Shown in pieces: positions 21,881-31,096 of a stretch of DNA of 64,000 nt. The stretch spans positions 2,542,001 to 2,606,000 of the forward strand of contig NZ_FNKP01000001.1 of NCBI RefSeq assembly GCF_900099835.1, in the 5' to 3' direction. Source of the stretch: Paraburkholderia fungorum. GTDB lineage: Bacteria; Pseudomonadota; Gammaproteobacteria; Burkholderiales; Burkholderiaceae. A program made the translations under genes and the position numbers. The notes beneath the pieces are model-generated. The model made no database searches, was not told where the DNA came from, and worked only from the letters and a program-made list of their open reading frames with translations. Every line of letters starts with the position of its first letter. Within the stretch, counting starts at the first letter, position 1.

Positions 21881-23200
21881 TCAGCCGCGATGCAGCTTGA
21901 AATCCACCTGCTGCGGCCGACCTTCGAGCGACAACGCCGCCCGCGCCGCCGGCGCGCGACTCACCACTTTCCCGCGACTCACCACGGCTAACCGCGCGGC
22001 GCGCAAACGGATCGCCTCGACCGGATCGCGTGCGTCGAGCAGCACGAGATTCGCCGCGCAACCCGGCGCGATGCCGTAGCCTTCGAGGCCGAGAATGCGC
22101 GCGGCATTCACCGTCACCGCATCGAAACAAGCGTGCATCGCATCGACGCCCGTCATTTGCGCGACGTGCAAACCCATGTGCGCGACTTCGAGCATATCGC
22201 CCGAACCGAGGCTGTACCACGGGTCCATCACGCAGTCGTGGCCGAACGCGACGTTGATACCGGCCGCCATCATCTCCGGCACGCGGGTCATGCCGCGCCG
22301 TTTCGGATAGGTGTCGCTGCGGCCCTGCAACGTGATGTTGATCAACGGATTCGCAATCGCCGATACGCCGGCCTCGCGGATCAGCGGCAATAGCTTGCTG
22401 ACGTAGTAGTTGTCCATCGAATGCATCGACGTCAGATGCGAACCCGTCACGCGGCCATGCAAGCCGAGCCTGTGTGTTTCGGCGGCGAGCGTTTCGATGT
22501 GCCGCGACATCGGATCGTCCGATTCATCGCAATGCATGTCGACGCGCAAGCCCTGCTCCGCCGCGTACTCGCACAGCATGCGCACGGATTGCGCGCCATC
22601 GGCCATCGTGCGCTCGAAATGCGGAATGCCGCCGACCACGTCGACGCCCATTCCGATCGCCCGCTTCAGATTCTCGAAAGCGCCTGGGCTGCGCAGCACG
22701 CCGTCTTGCGGAAACGCCACCAGTTGCAGATCGAGATACGGCGCGACGCGGCGCTTCACTTCGACCAGCGCCTCGACGGCAAGCAGGCGCGGATCGCACA
22801 CATCGACGTGGCTGCGAATCGCCAGCAAGCCGCGCGCGACCGCCCAATCGCAATACTGCAACGCACGATCGATCAACGCCTGCTGCGTCAATTCAGGTTT
22901 CAGTTCGCCCCATAGCGCGATGCCCTCGAGCAGCGTGCCCGATGCGTTCACGCGCGGCAAACCGTACGACAGAGTGGCATCCATGTGGAAGTGCGGATCA
23001 ACGAACGGCGGCGTGACGAGCGAACCGGCGGCGTCGATTTCTTCGCGTGCGGTCGCGGCCAGATTCGGCTCGACGGCCACGATGCGCCCCGCATCGATGC
23101 CGATATCGACGTGTTGCCCGGCATGTCGGGACTGCGCCTGTTGCACCTGTAGTGGCGAGACGCCAGGCGGCAGCACTGCGCGGCGGATGATCAGATCCAT
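21881..23200 (-). CDS. codA: Cytosine deaminase, CodA-like amidohydrolase
   Basis: This 439-residue amidohydrolase aligns along its length with my memory of E. coli CodA, which deaminates cytosine to uracil. Metal and active-site residues are visible in order: HFH in VDPHFHMD, Gln in VAFPQDG, His and Glu in DMHCDESDD, His in GSHLTSMHS, and Asp/Trp in FGHDCVMDPWY. GRSDTYPKRRG is also a CodA signature. CodA relatives include isoguanine and creatinine deaminases, so the exact base is not proven. No codB permease is adjacent. Confidence 0.85.
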   Translation of the reverse strand: MDLIIRRAVLPPGVSPLQVQQAQSRHAGQHVDIGIDAGRIVAVEPNLAATAREEIDAAGSLVTPPFVDPHFHMDATLSYGLPRVNASGTLLEGIALWGELKPELTQQALIDRALQYCDWAVARGLLAIRSHVDVCDPRLLAVEALVEVKRRVAPYLDLQLVAFPQDGVLRSPGAFENLKRAIGMGVDVVGGIPHFERTMADGAQSVRMLCEYAAEQGLRVDMHCDESDDPMSRHIETLAAETHRLGLHGRVTGSHLTSMHSMDNYYVSKLLPLIREAGVSAIANPLINITLQGRSDTYPKRRGMTRVPEMMAAGINVAFGHDCVMDPWYSLGSGDMLEVAHMGLHVAQMTGVDAMHACFDAVTVNAARILGLEGYGIAPGCAANLVLLDARDPVEAIRLRAARLAVVSRGKVVSRAPAARAALSLEGRPQQVDFKLHRG

Positions 23201-23429
23201 ATGTCGCTCCCTGTTGATCGCTTGCGGGTCGCTTGTGGGTTACTTGCGGGGTGCCTGATTTGCGCTTGGGCCGCGCCCGCCTGAGTACGATTCTATCGAT
23301 GCCAGAAAGTCGGCGCCCGCGTTTTCTCGACGTGCCGTACCGGCAAGCGGCACCTAATCCGTACCGGCTGCGCGTAGTGCTGCGCGCCTATACTCGACCT
23401 TCGGCGAGTCATTGGCAAACGGAGACAGT

Positions 23430-24128
23430 ATGAAGACGATCGGCGTGATAGGCGGCATGAGCTGGGAGTCGTCCACCGAGTATTACCGGTTACTCAATCG
23501 CCATGCGAAGGCGCGCCTCGGCGGCCACCATAACGCACGTAGCCTGATGCTCACGGTCGACTTCGCGTCGATCGAAGCCAGTCAGCGAGCCGGCGACTGG
23601 ACCACGCTCGGCCAGCAGATGGCCGATGCCGCGCGTCAACTCGAACGCGGCGGCGCCGATCTGGTGATGCTCGCGACCAACACGATGCATCGCGTGTATG
23701 AGTCGATCGAGCAGGCAATCGACGTGCCGTTTCTACATATCGCCGATCCGACGGGTGAAGCACTGCGCGCTGCGGGAATCGAGCGCGTCGGCCTGCTCGG
23801 CACGCGCTATACGATGGAGCAGACGTTCTACACCGGCCGCCTGCGCGAGCGCTACGGTCTGGACACGGTGATTCCCGACGAGGCCGAACGCGCGGACGTG
23901 CATCGCATCATTTACGACGAGTTGTGTCACGGCAAGGCGCTCGATGCGTCGCGCGCGGTGTATCGAAGCGTGATCGAATCGCTGGCCGCGCGTGGCGCGC
24001 AGGCGGTGATTCTCGGTTGCACGGAAATTACGTTGCTGATCGCGCAGGAAGATTCGGCGCTGCCGGTGTTCGACACGACTGCATTGCATGCGCAAGCGGC
24101 AGTGGAATGGGCGATTGAATCGGAATGA
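23430..24128 (+). CDS. ygeA: Aspartate/glutamate racemase, YgeA-like
   Basis: This 232-residue cytosolic protein of the Asp/Glu racemase superfamily begins MKTIGVIGGMSWESSTEYYR at 23430 after GGAG. Most family members use two cysteines. Here the first active-site motif reads ATNTMH, with Thr83 but no Cys, while the second, GCTEI, keeps Cys197. That Thr83/Cys197 pair is the one I recall for E. coli YgeA, described as an atypical L-Asp/Glu-specific racemase. The product is probably D-Glu or D-Asp for cell wall or signalling use. Confidence 0.87.
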   Translation: MKTIGVIGGMSWESSTEYYRLLNRHAKARLGGHHNARSLMLTVDFASIEASQRAGDWTTLGQQMADAARQLERGGADLVMLATNTMHRVYESIEQAIDVPFLHIADPTGEALRAAGIERVGLLGTRYTMEQTFYTGRLRERYGLDTVIPDEAERADVHRIIYDELCHGKALDASRAVYRSVIESLAARGAQAVILGCTEITLLIAQEDSALPVFDTTALHAQAAVEWAIESE

Positions 24129-24229
24129 GGTTGAAGCGTGCCGAGGTGTGTGATGCACGCTCTGCCTGACATTCGAAATGTCGCGCTTGGTACGCGATAA
24201 AGACACGACAAGCACGCGCTAAAAATCGA

Positions 24230-24261
24230 AAAGCCCGCATGGCTTGCGCTATGCGGGCTTT
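24230..24261 (-). terminator. Terminator of the tRNA-fMet gene
   Basis: AAAGCCCGCAT and ATGCGGGCTTT form an 11-base stem around a 10-base loop just beyond the tRNA 3' end, with a T-rich continuation on the minus strand. Confidence 0.8.
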
Positions 24262-24271
24262 CAACAATACT

Positions 24272-24348
<77 letters not shown>

Positions 24349-24360
24349 TCAGAGAAAAAG

Positions 24361-24389
24361 AGTATAGCCTGCTGTCATCCAAACGTCAA
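24361..24389 (-). promoter_or_regulatory. Promoter of tRNA-fMet
   Basis: Read on the minus strand, TTGACG and TATACT are exactly 17 bases apart, with the -10 ending 12 bases before the mature tRNA 5' end. The strong match fits a stable RNA gene. Confidence 0.8.
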
Positions 24390-24441
24390 ACACTTGCGCG
24401 AATTATTTCTCGAATACGCTGGACGTGCACGTGAATCGGTA

Positions 24442-24729
24442 TCAAAGATCCTGCACAGTCGCGCCTTCCACCTTGCCGTCGATGATGTCCGCGCCGTACT
24501 GGCTTGCACTACGTTTTGCGACGCCAAAATCGGAAATGGTGGCTGGCAGCACGAGACGGAATACGCGGCTCGCCTTCGATCCGCTGATCGCGCCAGGCCG
24601 GCACACTCGCACCGCGACGTCGTAACCTTCGGAATGACGCTTATGGCCGTCGAATTTGTCGAAGGCACGCGAAAACACCAGCGGGTGCACTTCGAAGTCC
24701 TTATAGAGCGCGGGATAAAGTTCGGCCAT
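24442..24729 (-). CDS. Small hypothetical protein (95 aa)
   Basis: An open frame of 95 residues from the ATG at 24729 (MAELYPALYKDFEVHPL) with GGAGAG upstream. Codon use is GC-rich at third positions like its neighbours, so I take it as real. It is soluble, has no signal or membrane segment, and ends GKVEGATVQDL. I do not recognise the family. Its end is close to the tRNA-fMet promoter. Confidence 0.72.
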   Translation of the reverse strand: MAELYPALYKDFEVHPLVFSRAFDKFDGHKRHSEGYDVAVRVCRPGAISGSKASRVFRLVLPATISDFGVAKRSASQYGADIIDGKVEGATVQDL

Positions 24730-25058
24730 GATGACTCTCCAACTCGCGAGAGCGAGTGACTGTGTGGACCCACTATACGCTGTGGCATGAGGCGTCCGCG
24801 CTTTTATTTTCCGGCCCGCGAACAGGCAATTTTCACAGTCGCCTGTGTCGCGCGATAAGATGCTGGGCTAATGGAATCGCACGCAAAAATCCGCTGTGCG
24901 ACTGGCCGCATGATCGCCGCTTCGTTTCCTGTGCGACCGTATAACCCGCCGCCGTGCCGTCGACCGATACGCGCGGCAGGCCGGGATGGTCGGGCGAAAT
25001 CAGAAGATCGGGATCGAGGCCACGATAAAACCTTGCCCCGCAAGAATGTGAGAATGTC
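24730..25058. other. Gene-free divergent region before xthA
   Basis: Open frames here overlap the xthA start in the wrong strand and have no family features. It must hold promoters for the 95-residue protein and for xthA, but I see no convincing -35/-10 pair. Nothing else stands out. Confidence 0.4.
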
Positions 25059-25835
25059 ATGAAAATCGCTACGTGGAACGTCAACTCTCTCAAGGTGCGC
25101 CAGCAACACGTGATCGACTGGCTCGGCACCAGCGGCACCGACGTGCTGTGTCTCCAGGAACTGAAGTTGACCGACGATAAATTCCCGCGCGCCGAGCTCG
25201 AAGAGAAAGGCTACCGGAGCTGGTTCGCCGGTCAGAAAACCTATAACGGCGTCGGCATTCTGGTGCGCGACGGACTCAGCGTCGACGAAAGCAGCGTGGT
25301 GCGCAACATCCCTGGCTTTGAAGATCCGCAGCAACGCGTGATCGCCGTGACGGTAGAAGGCGTGCGCATCATTTCCGCCTATTTCCCGAACGGTCAGGCG
25401 CCGGGCACCGAGAAGTTCGCGTACAAATTGCGCTGGCTCGACGCGCTGCACGACTGGGTCGCGATCGAAATGGCGCAGCATCCGAAGCTCGCGCTGCTCG
25501 GCGATTACAACATCGCGCCGGACGACCGCGACGTGCACGATCCGAAAGCGTGGGAAGGTCAGAATCTGGTGTCGCCGGAAGAGCGCGCAGCATTCGTGCG
25601 CCTGATCGCACTGGGTCTGCTCGACGCGTTCCGTCAGTTTGAACAGCCCGAAAAACTCTACTCGTGGTGGGACTACCGGATGATGGCATTCCGCCGGAAT
25701 GCGGGCGTGCGCATCGACCATATTCTGTTGTCGAAGGCACTGGCCGACGTGTGCACGTCGTGCGATATCGACAAGGTGCCGCGCAAGTGGGAACAGCCGT
25801 CGGACCACGCGCCGGTCTTCGCGCAACTCGGCTGA
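25059..25835 (+). CDS. xthA: Exodeoxyribonuclease III
   Basis: AP endonuclease and 3'-5' exonuclease for base-excision repair. It is 258 residues, the normal length. Motifs in order: MKIATWNVNSL at the start, LCLQELKL with the metal-binding Glu, LLGDYNIAP with the catalytic Asp and Asn, and SDHAPV at the end with the catalytic His. The ATG at 25059 is preceded by GAGAATGTC, a weak ribosome site. A duplicated 12-mer (CAACGTAGTAGC, 25841-25864) lies just after the stop. Confidence 0.96.
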   Translation: MKIATWNVNSLKVRQQHVIDWLGTSGTDVLCLQELKLTDDKFPRAELEEKGYRSWFAGQKTYNGVGILVRDGLSVDESSVVRNIPGFEDPQQRVIAVTVEGVRIISAYFPNGQAPGTEKFAYKLRWLDALHDWVAIEMAQHPKLALLGDYNIAPDDRDVHDPKAWEGQNLVSPEERAAFVRLIALGLLDAFRQFEQPEKLYSWWDYRMMAFRRNAGVRIDHILLSKALADVCTSCDIDKVPRKWEQPSDHAPVFAQLG

Positions 25836-25840
25836 GTATT

Positions 25841-25864
25841 CAACGTAGTAGCCAACGTAGTAGC
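25841..25864 (+). repeat. Two tandem copies of a 12-mer after xthA
   Basis: CAACGTAGTAGC occurs twice back to back between the convergent xthA and oligopeptidase genes. It has no stem and no T run, so it is probably a simple slippage product. Confidence 0.7.
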
Positions 25865-25902
25865 GCGCCGCGTCGAATCCCGTGCAGCGCGCCAAGCGTT
25901 TG

Positions 25903-28020
25903 TCATCCTGCAGACAAGCTGGAGCCGTTCAACACGCTCCACAGAAACTCGAACACCATCGCATCGTGCTCGGCCTGCTCCAGTTCATCGGAGCCGCCGT
26001 GGCCGCCTTCCGTGTTCTCCTGGTACCAGACCCTGTCCGCCCTCTCCGCGCTCAACGCCTGCATGCGCGCAGCCATTTTGCGCGCGTGACCGGGATGCAC
26101 GCGGTCGTCGGCAGTCGAAGTCGTGAACAACACTTGCGGATAAACCACGTCCGCCGAAACCAGGTGATACGGTGAATAGGCAGCAAGCGCACGCGCGTCG
26201 TCAGGGTCGTCGGGGTCGCCGTATTCGTCGATCCACGACGCGCCCGCGTGCAGCAGATGGAAGCGGCTCATATCCAGCAACGGCACTTCGCAGACCACCG
26301 CGCCGAACAACTCGGGACGCTGCACCATGCACGCCGCGACCAGCAGGCCGCCATTGCTGCCGCCCTGAATGCCGAGTTGCGCGGCACTGGTCACGCCGGT
26401 GCTCACGAGCGCTTCAGCCACCGCGATGAAATCGTCGAAAGCACGCTGACGGTGTTCGCCTTGCGCCGCCGTATGCCAGCGCGTGCCGAACTCGCCGCCG
26501 CCACGAATATGCGCGACCACGTAGACGCCGCCGCGTTCCAGCCAGCCGATGCCCTGCCCCGTCAAATAACTCGGCAGCAACGGAATCGCGAAGCCGCCAT
26601 AGCCGCTCAGCAAACACGGACGCGGACCGGGCTGCGTGGAACCCGCACGCGGCGCAATCACCGTGTACGGAATCTGCGTTCCATCGGCCGATAAAGCATG
26701 CCCATGCGTGACGGCAAAGCGCGTCGCGTCGAACTGCGTCGGCCAGCGATCGAGCAACTCCCACTCGCCCAGATCATCGCGCGCGAGATCGGTGAGCCAG
26801 TATGCAGGCGGCTGCAGATAGTCATCGGTATCGACGAATACTTCGTCGTTCAGCGTCGATTCGATCGGCGACACATCGGCCTGGGTATCGTCGCGCGATG
26901 GAAACACGCGCTGCTGCCAATGCCACTGCTGCTGCGCATCCTGCGATGCCGTCCACAGCACGGTCCGGTTCTGCACATCTTCGAGATACGACACGATCAG
27001 ATGATTGCGCGTATGCGTCCACTCGCATGCCGAGGTTTGGGAAGTGGGCGTGAACAGCGGCACCACGTCGCGTTCACCGCGCAAAAATGCGTCCTCGCGG
27101 ATCGCCAGCAACGAGCCGCCCGGATAGCACGCGCCCTCATGTTCCCAGTCGAGGCGCGGTTCGAGCAGCAGCCAGCCGTGCCAGCCGCCGACCGCGACGT
27201 GCGCGGACAAATCGTACTTGCGCCAGGCGTCGCGGGCACCATCGGCGGTATCGAGGTAATACGTGTGCGAATCGAAAAAGTCGATGCTGCTGATCACCGA
27301 ATGCCGGCGTTCGAGCGGATCGTAATGCGCCTCCACGCCGATATCGCCGAACGCGCCCCTGAACACCACCGGCGCATCGGCCAGCGCCGTGCCGCGCGTC
27401 CAGCGCCGCACTTCACGCGGATAACCGGAGCGCGTCAGCGTCTTGCGGCCATTGTCCCAGCCGATATAAAGCGTGTCCCGATCGATCCACGATGCGGTGT
27501 GCTTGCCGGCCTTCGCGATCGCGAAGCCGTCGTCGACGAAACGCTGTGCGTCGATATCGAACTCGCGCACGACCAGCGCATCGGAACCGCCCGGCGACAT
27601 CGTGATCAGCGCGCGATCGCCATCGGGATAAAGAATGTCCAGTTCGACGCAAACCCACGGCGTGCCTTCAGCCGCGCCCAGCGCGTCGAAGTCGAGCAGG
27701 GTCTGCCAGACCGGCGCACCGCTGCGCCATGCCGCCCACGTCGTACGACGCCAGATGCCTTTGGGATTGCGCTCGTCCTGCCACAAGTCGTACGCCCAAT
27801 CCATCCAGCGGTCGGGAATCACCGGGCGTTCGCGCGGCAGGTAGGCATCCGCGAGACGCTGCCGCAGCAGTTCGAATGGCGGACTGCTGCACCACGCGGC
27901 GCGCGTTCGGGCGTTCTGCTGCTCGACCCACGCGAGCGCATCGGGGGCGTCGAGCGCTTCGAGCGATAGGAAAGGATCGGGGGAAAGCGGCCAGGAAAAC
28001 TGAGTGGGAGATGCGGGCAT
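25903..28020 (-). CDS. Prolyl oligopeptidase family serine peptidase (S9)
   Basis: A 705-residue S9 peptidase with an N-terminal seven-bladed propeller and a C-terminal alpha/beta hydrolase domain. The nucleophile is Ser555 in QGGSNGGL; the triad Asp is in STADDRVHPGH and the His in NTEGGHGG. HIRGGGEFG is another family marker. I start it at the ATG at 28020 (MPASPTQFSWPLSPDP), because the 120 codons upstream are Arg-rich and run into ntrC. There is no signal peptide, so it is likely cytoplasmic and acts on short proline-containing or basic peptides. Confidence 0.92.
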   Translation of the reverse strand: MPASPTQFSWPLSPDPFLSLEALDAPDALAWVEQQNARTRAAWCSSPPFELLRQRLADAYLPRERPVIPDRWMDWAYDLWQDERNPKGIWRRTTWAAWRSGAPVWQTLLDFDALGAAEGTPWVCVELDILYPDGDRALITMSPGGSDALVVREFDIDAQRFVDDGFAIAKAGKHTASWIDRDTLYIGWDNGRKTLTRSGYPREVRRWTRGTALADAPVVFRGAFGDIGVEAHYDPLERRHSVISSIDFFDSHTYYLDTADGARDAWRKYDLSAHVAVGGWHGWLLLEPRLDWEHEGACYPGGSLLAIREDAFLRGERDVVPLFTPTSQTSACEWTHTRNHLIVSYLEDVQNRTVLWTASQDAQQQWHWQQRVFPSRDDTQADVSPIESTLNDEVFVDTDDYLQPPAYWLTDLARDDLGEWELLDRWPTQFDATRFAVTHGHALSADGTQIPYTVIAPRAGSTQPGPRPCLLSGYGGFAIPLLPSYLTGQGIGWLERGGVYVVAHIRGGGEFGTRWHTAAQGEHRQRAFDDFIAVAEALVSTGVTSAAQLGIQGGSNGGLLVAACMVQRPELFGAVVCEVPLLDMSRFHLLHAGASWIDEYGDPDDPDDARALAAYSPYHLVSADVVYPQVLFTTSTADDRVHPGHARKMAARMQALSAERADRVWYQENTEGGHGGSDELEQAEHDAMVFEFLWSVLNGSSLSAG

Positions 28021-28109
28021 CGTCGGCTGTCGAATGAAAACAGCGTTGATTATGCCTTGTGATGCAGGAAGGCCCGCTCGACGCGCGATCTTCGAGTCCA
28101 CAATGGAAA

Positions 28110-28145
28110 ACGGACCGGGGACGCCTGCGCGCCAGTCCGGTCCGT
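28110..28145 (-). terminator. Terminator after ntrC
   Basis: ACGGACCGG and CCGGTCCGT form a 9-base stem around an 18-base loop, followed on the minus strand by TTTT. It lies just after the ntrC stop. Confidence 0.65.
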
Positions 28146-28169
28146 CAATATCGCGCGAGTCAACGCCAA

Positions 28170-29687
28170 TCAGGGCTCGAGATTCAACTCCTGAATCTTG
28201 CGCGTGATCGTATTGCGACCGATACCGAGACGCTCGGCCGCTTCGACCTTGCGTCCGCGCGTGAAGTCGAGCGCCTCGCGAATCACCGCCGCTTCGAAAC
28301 GACGCGCGAGTTCGTCCATCACGTCGGCGGCATTTTCGCGCAGCATCCGCGCGACTTCGGTGCGCAAACCGCCTTCCCATGCACTGACGGGCGTCGCGAC
28401 CGGCATGCCGGTCGAACCCGCGGGCAGAGTCGCCGCGCTGGTGCCGTTGATCGGCGCAATGCCGGTCAAATTGCCGTCGCCCGCAGCGGCCACACCGCCG
28501 CCTGCACCGCTCAGATCGCTGACGCCGGCCTGCGCCGGTCCGAGATCGGGCGGCAAGTCCTTGATCTCGATGGTCTGCGCGGGCGCCATCACCGTGAGCC
28601 AGTTGGCGAGATTCTCCAGTTGACGCACGTTGCCAGGAAACGGCAGCGAAGCAAGATGCGCGAGCGCCTCTTCCGACACACGCTTCGGTTCGACGCCGAG
28701 ATCGCGCGCGCTCTTCTGCAGAAAGTGTCGCGTGAGCAGCGGAATATCTTCGCTACGTTCGCGCAGAGCCGGTAGGCGCAAACGGATCACATTGAGCCGG
28801 TGATACAAGTCCTCGCGGAACAGGCCCTGACGCACGCGCGATTCGAGATTCTGGTGCGTCGCTGCAATCACGCGCACGTTGGCGCGCAGCGGGTTATGCC
28901 CGCCGACGCGATAGAACTGCCCGTCCGACAGCACACGCAACAGACGCGTCTGCAAATCGAATGGCATGTCGCCGATTTCGTCGAGGAACAGCGTGCCGTT
29001 CTCGGCCTGCTCGAAACGCCCCTGACGCATGGCCTGCGCGCCGGTGAACGCGCCGCGCTCGTGGCCGAACAATTCGGATTCCAACAGATCTTTCGGAATC
29101 GCGGCGGTGTTCAGCGCAATGAACGGACCGTTCGCGCGTGGGCTATGTCGGTGCAGCGCGCGCGCGACCAGTTCCTTCCCGGTGCCTGATTCGCCGGTAA
29201 TGAGCACGGTCGCCGCCGAATGCGACAGGCGTCCGATCGCGCGGAACATGTCCTGCATCGCCGGCGCCTGGCCGAGCATCTCGGGCGCTTCGGCCGGACG
29301 GTCGTCCCACGTCTGCTCGCCGCGCATGCTTTCGTCCACCGCGCGGCGGATCAACTCCACCGCCTTGTCGACGTCGAACGGTTTGGCGAGGTACTCGAAC
29401 GCGCCGCCCTGGAATGCGGCGACCGCGCTATCCAGATCCGAGAACGCGGTCATGATGATGACGGGCAAGCCCGGCACCTTGTCGCGTACGGTTTGCAGCA
29501 ATTCGAGGCCCGAGCCGCCCGGCATCCTGATGTCGGACACCAGCACCTGTGGGCTGTCGTGATCGAGCGCGGCCGATGCCTCGCGCACATTCGCGAAGCT
29601 GCGGGTCGCGAAGTTCTCGCGTGCGAGCGCTTTTTCAAGCACCCAGCGAATCGATTGGTCGTCGTCTACTATCCAGATCGGCTTCAT
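28170..29687 (-). CDS. ntrC: NtrC, nitrogen response regulator (sigma54 activator)
   Basis: This 505-residue enhancer-binding protein activates sigma54 promoters under nitrogen limitation when phosphorylated by NtrB. The receiver domain has Asp52 in VSDIRMPG. The AAA+ domain has Walker A GESGTGKE, the sigma54-contact loop GAFTGA, and Walker B LFLDEIG. A long Gly/Ala-rich linker precedes the C-terminal Fis-type helix-turn-helix ([16 protein letters not shown]). It lies 35 bases after ntrB, and its targets should include glnA in the same cluster. Confidence 0.97.
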   Translation of the reverse strand: MKPIWIVDDDQSIRWVLEKALARENFATRSFANVREASAALDHDSPQVLVSDIRMPGGSGLELLQTVRDKVPGLPVIIMTAFSDLDSAVAAFQGGAFEYLAKPFDVDKAVELIRRAVDESMRGEQTWDDRPAEAPEMLGQAPAMQDMFRAIGRLSHSAATVLITGESGTGKELVARALHRHSPRANGPFIALNTAAIPKDLLESELFGHERGAFTGAQAMRQGRFEQAENGTLFLDEIGDMPFDLQTRLLRVLSDGQFYRVGGHNPLRANVRVIAATHQNLESRVRQGLFREDLYHRLNVIRLRLPALRERSEDIPLLTRHFLQKSARDLGVEPKRVSEEALAHLASLPFPGNVRQLENLANWLTVMAPAQTIEIKDLPPDLGPAQAGVSDLSGAGGGVAAAGDGNLTGIAPINGTSAATLPAGSTGMPVATPVSAWEGGLRTEVARMLRENAADVMDELARRFEAAVIREALDFTRGRKVEAAERLGIGRNTITRKIQELNLEP

Positions 29688-29722
29688 ATAGGTCGGTCAG
29701 AAGTCTTGAAATGCGTGTGGTG

Positions 29723-30865
29723 TTAGCAGTCGAGCGGCAGCAAAATCTGAAACTCGGTGTGGCCCGGCCGGCTTTCCACTTCGATCAGACCGTCGTGCTG
29801 CTGCACAAAAGTCTGCGCGAGCGTCAGACCGAGACCGCTACCGTCCTCGCGCCCCGACACGAGCGGATAGAAAATGCGGTCACGGATTTCCTCGGGAATG
29901 CCAGGGCCGTTGTCAGTGATATGCAAGTCCAGTGCCAGCTTACATAAGCGTTTCGACACGGTGATCTTGCGTGCAATGCGGGTGCGCAATTCGATGCGCG
30001 CGTCGCCTTGCGAAATACGTTCGCGCAGTGCTTCGGCTGCATTGCGCACGATGTTCAGCAGCGCCTGGATCAACTGTTCCTTGTCGCCGCGCAGGTCGGG
30101 CACGCTCACGTCGTAATCGCGCTCGATGGTGAGGCCGCGCGGAAACTCCGCGAGAATCACCTGACGCACGCGCTCGCATACTTCATGAATGTTCACGTCG
30201 CCGACGATATGCGGATGACGGTGCGGCTCAAGCAAGCGGTCGACCAGTGTCTGCAGCCGGTCCGATTCCTTGATGATGACCTGCGTGTACTCGCGCAATT
30301 CGTCGCGCTGACGCTCGCCGAGTTCGAACTCCAGCAGTTGCGCCGCGCCGCGAATGCCGCCGAGCGGATTCTTGATCTCGTGAGCGAGATTGCGGATGAG
30401 TTGCTTGTTGACCGCCGTGAGGTCGTTGATGCGCTCTTCACGATCGGTACGCAGATGCCGCTCGTTCTCGAACAGTTCGAGCAGCACATAGTCTTGCGCG
30501 CTTTCCAGAAAGCCGACGATCGCGTGCACGTGCAGCGGTTCGTGGCCGGGACGTTCGAGCACGGCGTCCAGATGGGTCGCGTGAAAACGGTGGGCGGCGA
30601 TCGCGGTGATGGTCGCGACCAGTTCGTCCGCATTCGAGAAGATGTCGGGCCACGTCATCTGCGTCAGTTGACGTCGCGACATCTCCAGCATCGACTCCGC
30701 CGAAGGATTCGCGAACGCGACGCGCAGCGAGCGTTTTTCGAGCACCAGCACGACGGTGGGCAGCGTCTCGAAGCCCGGCAGCAGACCGGAACTGACGAGC
30801 TGCGCATCGTCCGACAGTGACTGCTCGTGCCCTTTCCTTGCCTTGATCAGATTCTTGAGAACCAT
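29723..30865 (-). CDS. ntrB: NtrB, nitrogen sensor histidine kinase/phosphatase
   Basis: A cytoplasmic 380-residue kinase without membrane segments that phosphorylates or dephosphorylates NtrC according to the PII signal. It has an N-terminal PAS domain, a HisKA box NLAHEIKNPLGG with the phosphorylated His, an N box with NIVRNAAEA, and G boxes DNGPGIP and GSGLGLTLA. It starts at 30865 with MVLKNLIKARKG. Its C-terminus, HTEFQILLPLDC, is typical of GlnL/NtrB. It is downstream of glnA and directly upstream of ntrC. Confidence 0.96.
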   Translation of the reverse strand: MVLKNLIKARKGHEQSLSDDAQLVSSGLLPGFETLPTVVLVLEKRSLRVAFANPSAESMLEMSRRQLTQMTWPDIFSNADELVATITAIAAHRFHATHLDAVLERPGHEPLHVHAIVGFLESAQDYVLLELFENERHLRTDREERINDLTAVNKQLIRNLAHEIKNPLGGIRGAAQLLEFELGERQRDELREYTQVIIKESDRLQTLVDRLLEPHRHPHIVGDVNIHEVCERVRQVILAEFPRGLTIERDYDVSVPDLRGDKEQLIQALLNIVRNAAEALRERISQGDARIELRTRIARKITVSKRLCKLALDLHITDNGPGIPEEIRDRIFYPLVSGREDGSGLGLTLAQTFVQQHDGLIEVESRPGHTEFQILLPLDC

Positions 30866-30951
30866 CTTGCAGTCTGGCCGATAGGAGATGGTGATAAATC
30901 AGGGAGTGCCGCTTCGGTGATACCTGGCGTAGTGCCTTCTGCTCCCTCATT

Positions 30952-30981
30952 GCAAACAAAGGCATCGCAAACGAAGGCATC
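30952..30981 (+). repeat. Two tandem copies of a 15-mer
   Basis: GCAAACAAAGGCATC is followed directly by GCAAACGAAGGCATC in the gap between glnA and ntrB. One base differs. I see no function. Confidence 0.7.
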
Positions 30982-31005
30982 GCCAAACGTTCGGTCTGGT
31001 CCAAC

Positions 31006-31032
31006 AAAAAAGGGACGGCGCCGCCGTCCCTT
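31006..31032 (-). terminator. Terminator after glnA
   Basis: GGGACGGC and GCCGTCCC pair around GCC. On the minus strand the stem is followed by a T run (the AAAAAA at 31006-31011). It should end most glnA transcripts and make ntrBC depend on read-through or their own promoter. Confidence 0.8.
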
Positions 31033-31096
31033 CGTGACCGATCGCGAGCGTCGGGCAGAGTGCTTCGCCGTTTGAAGGGCGAAGCACCATTGCCGC

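Noticed and set aside
25903..28380. An 825-residue version of the prolyl oligopeptidase
   Set aside because: The first 120 codons are Arg-rich, overlap ntrC and lack a ribosome site; MPASPTQ at 28020 is a normal start.
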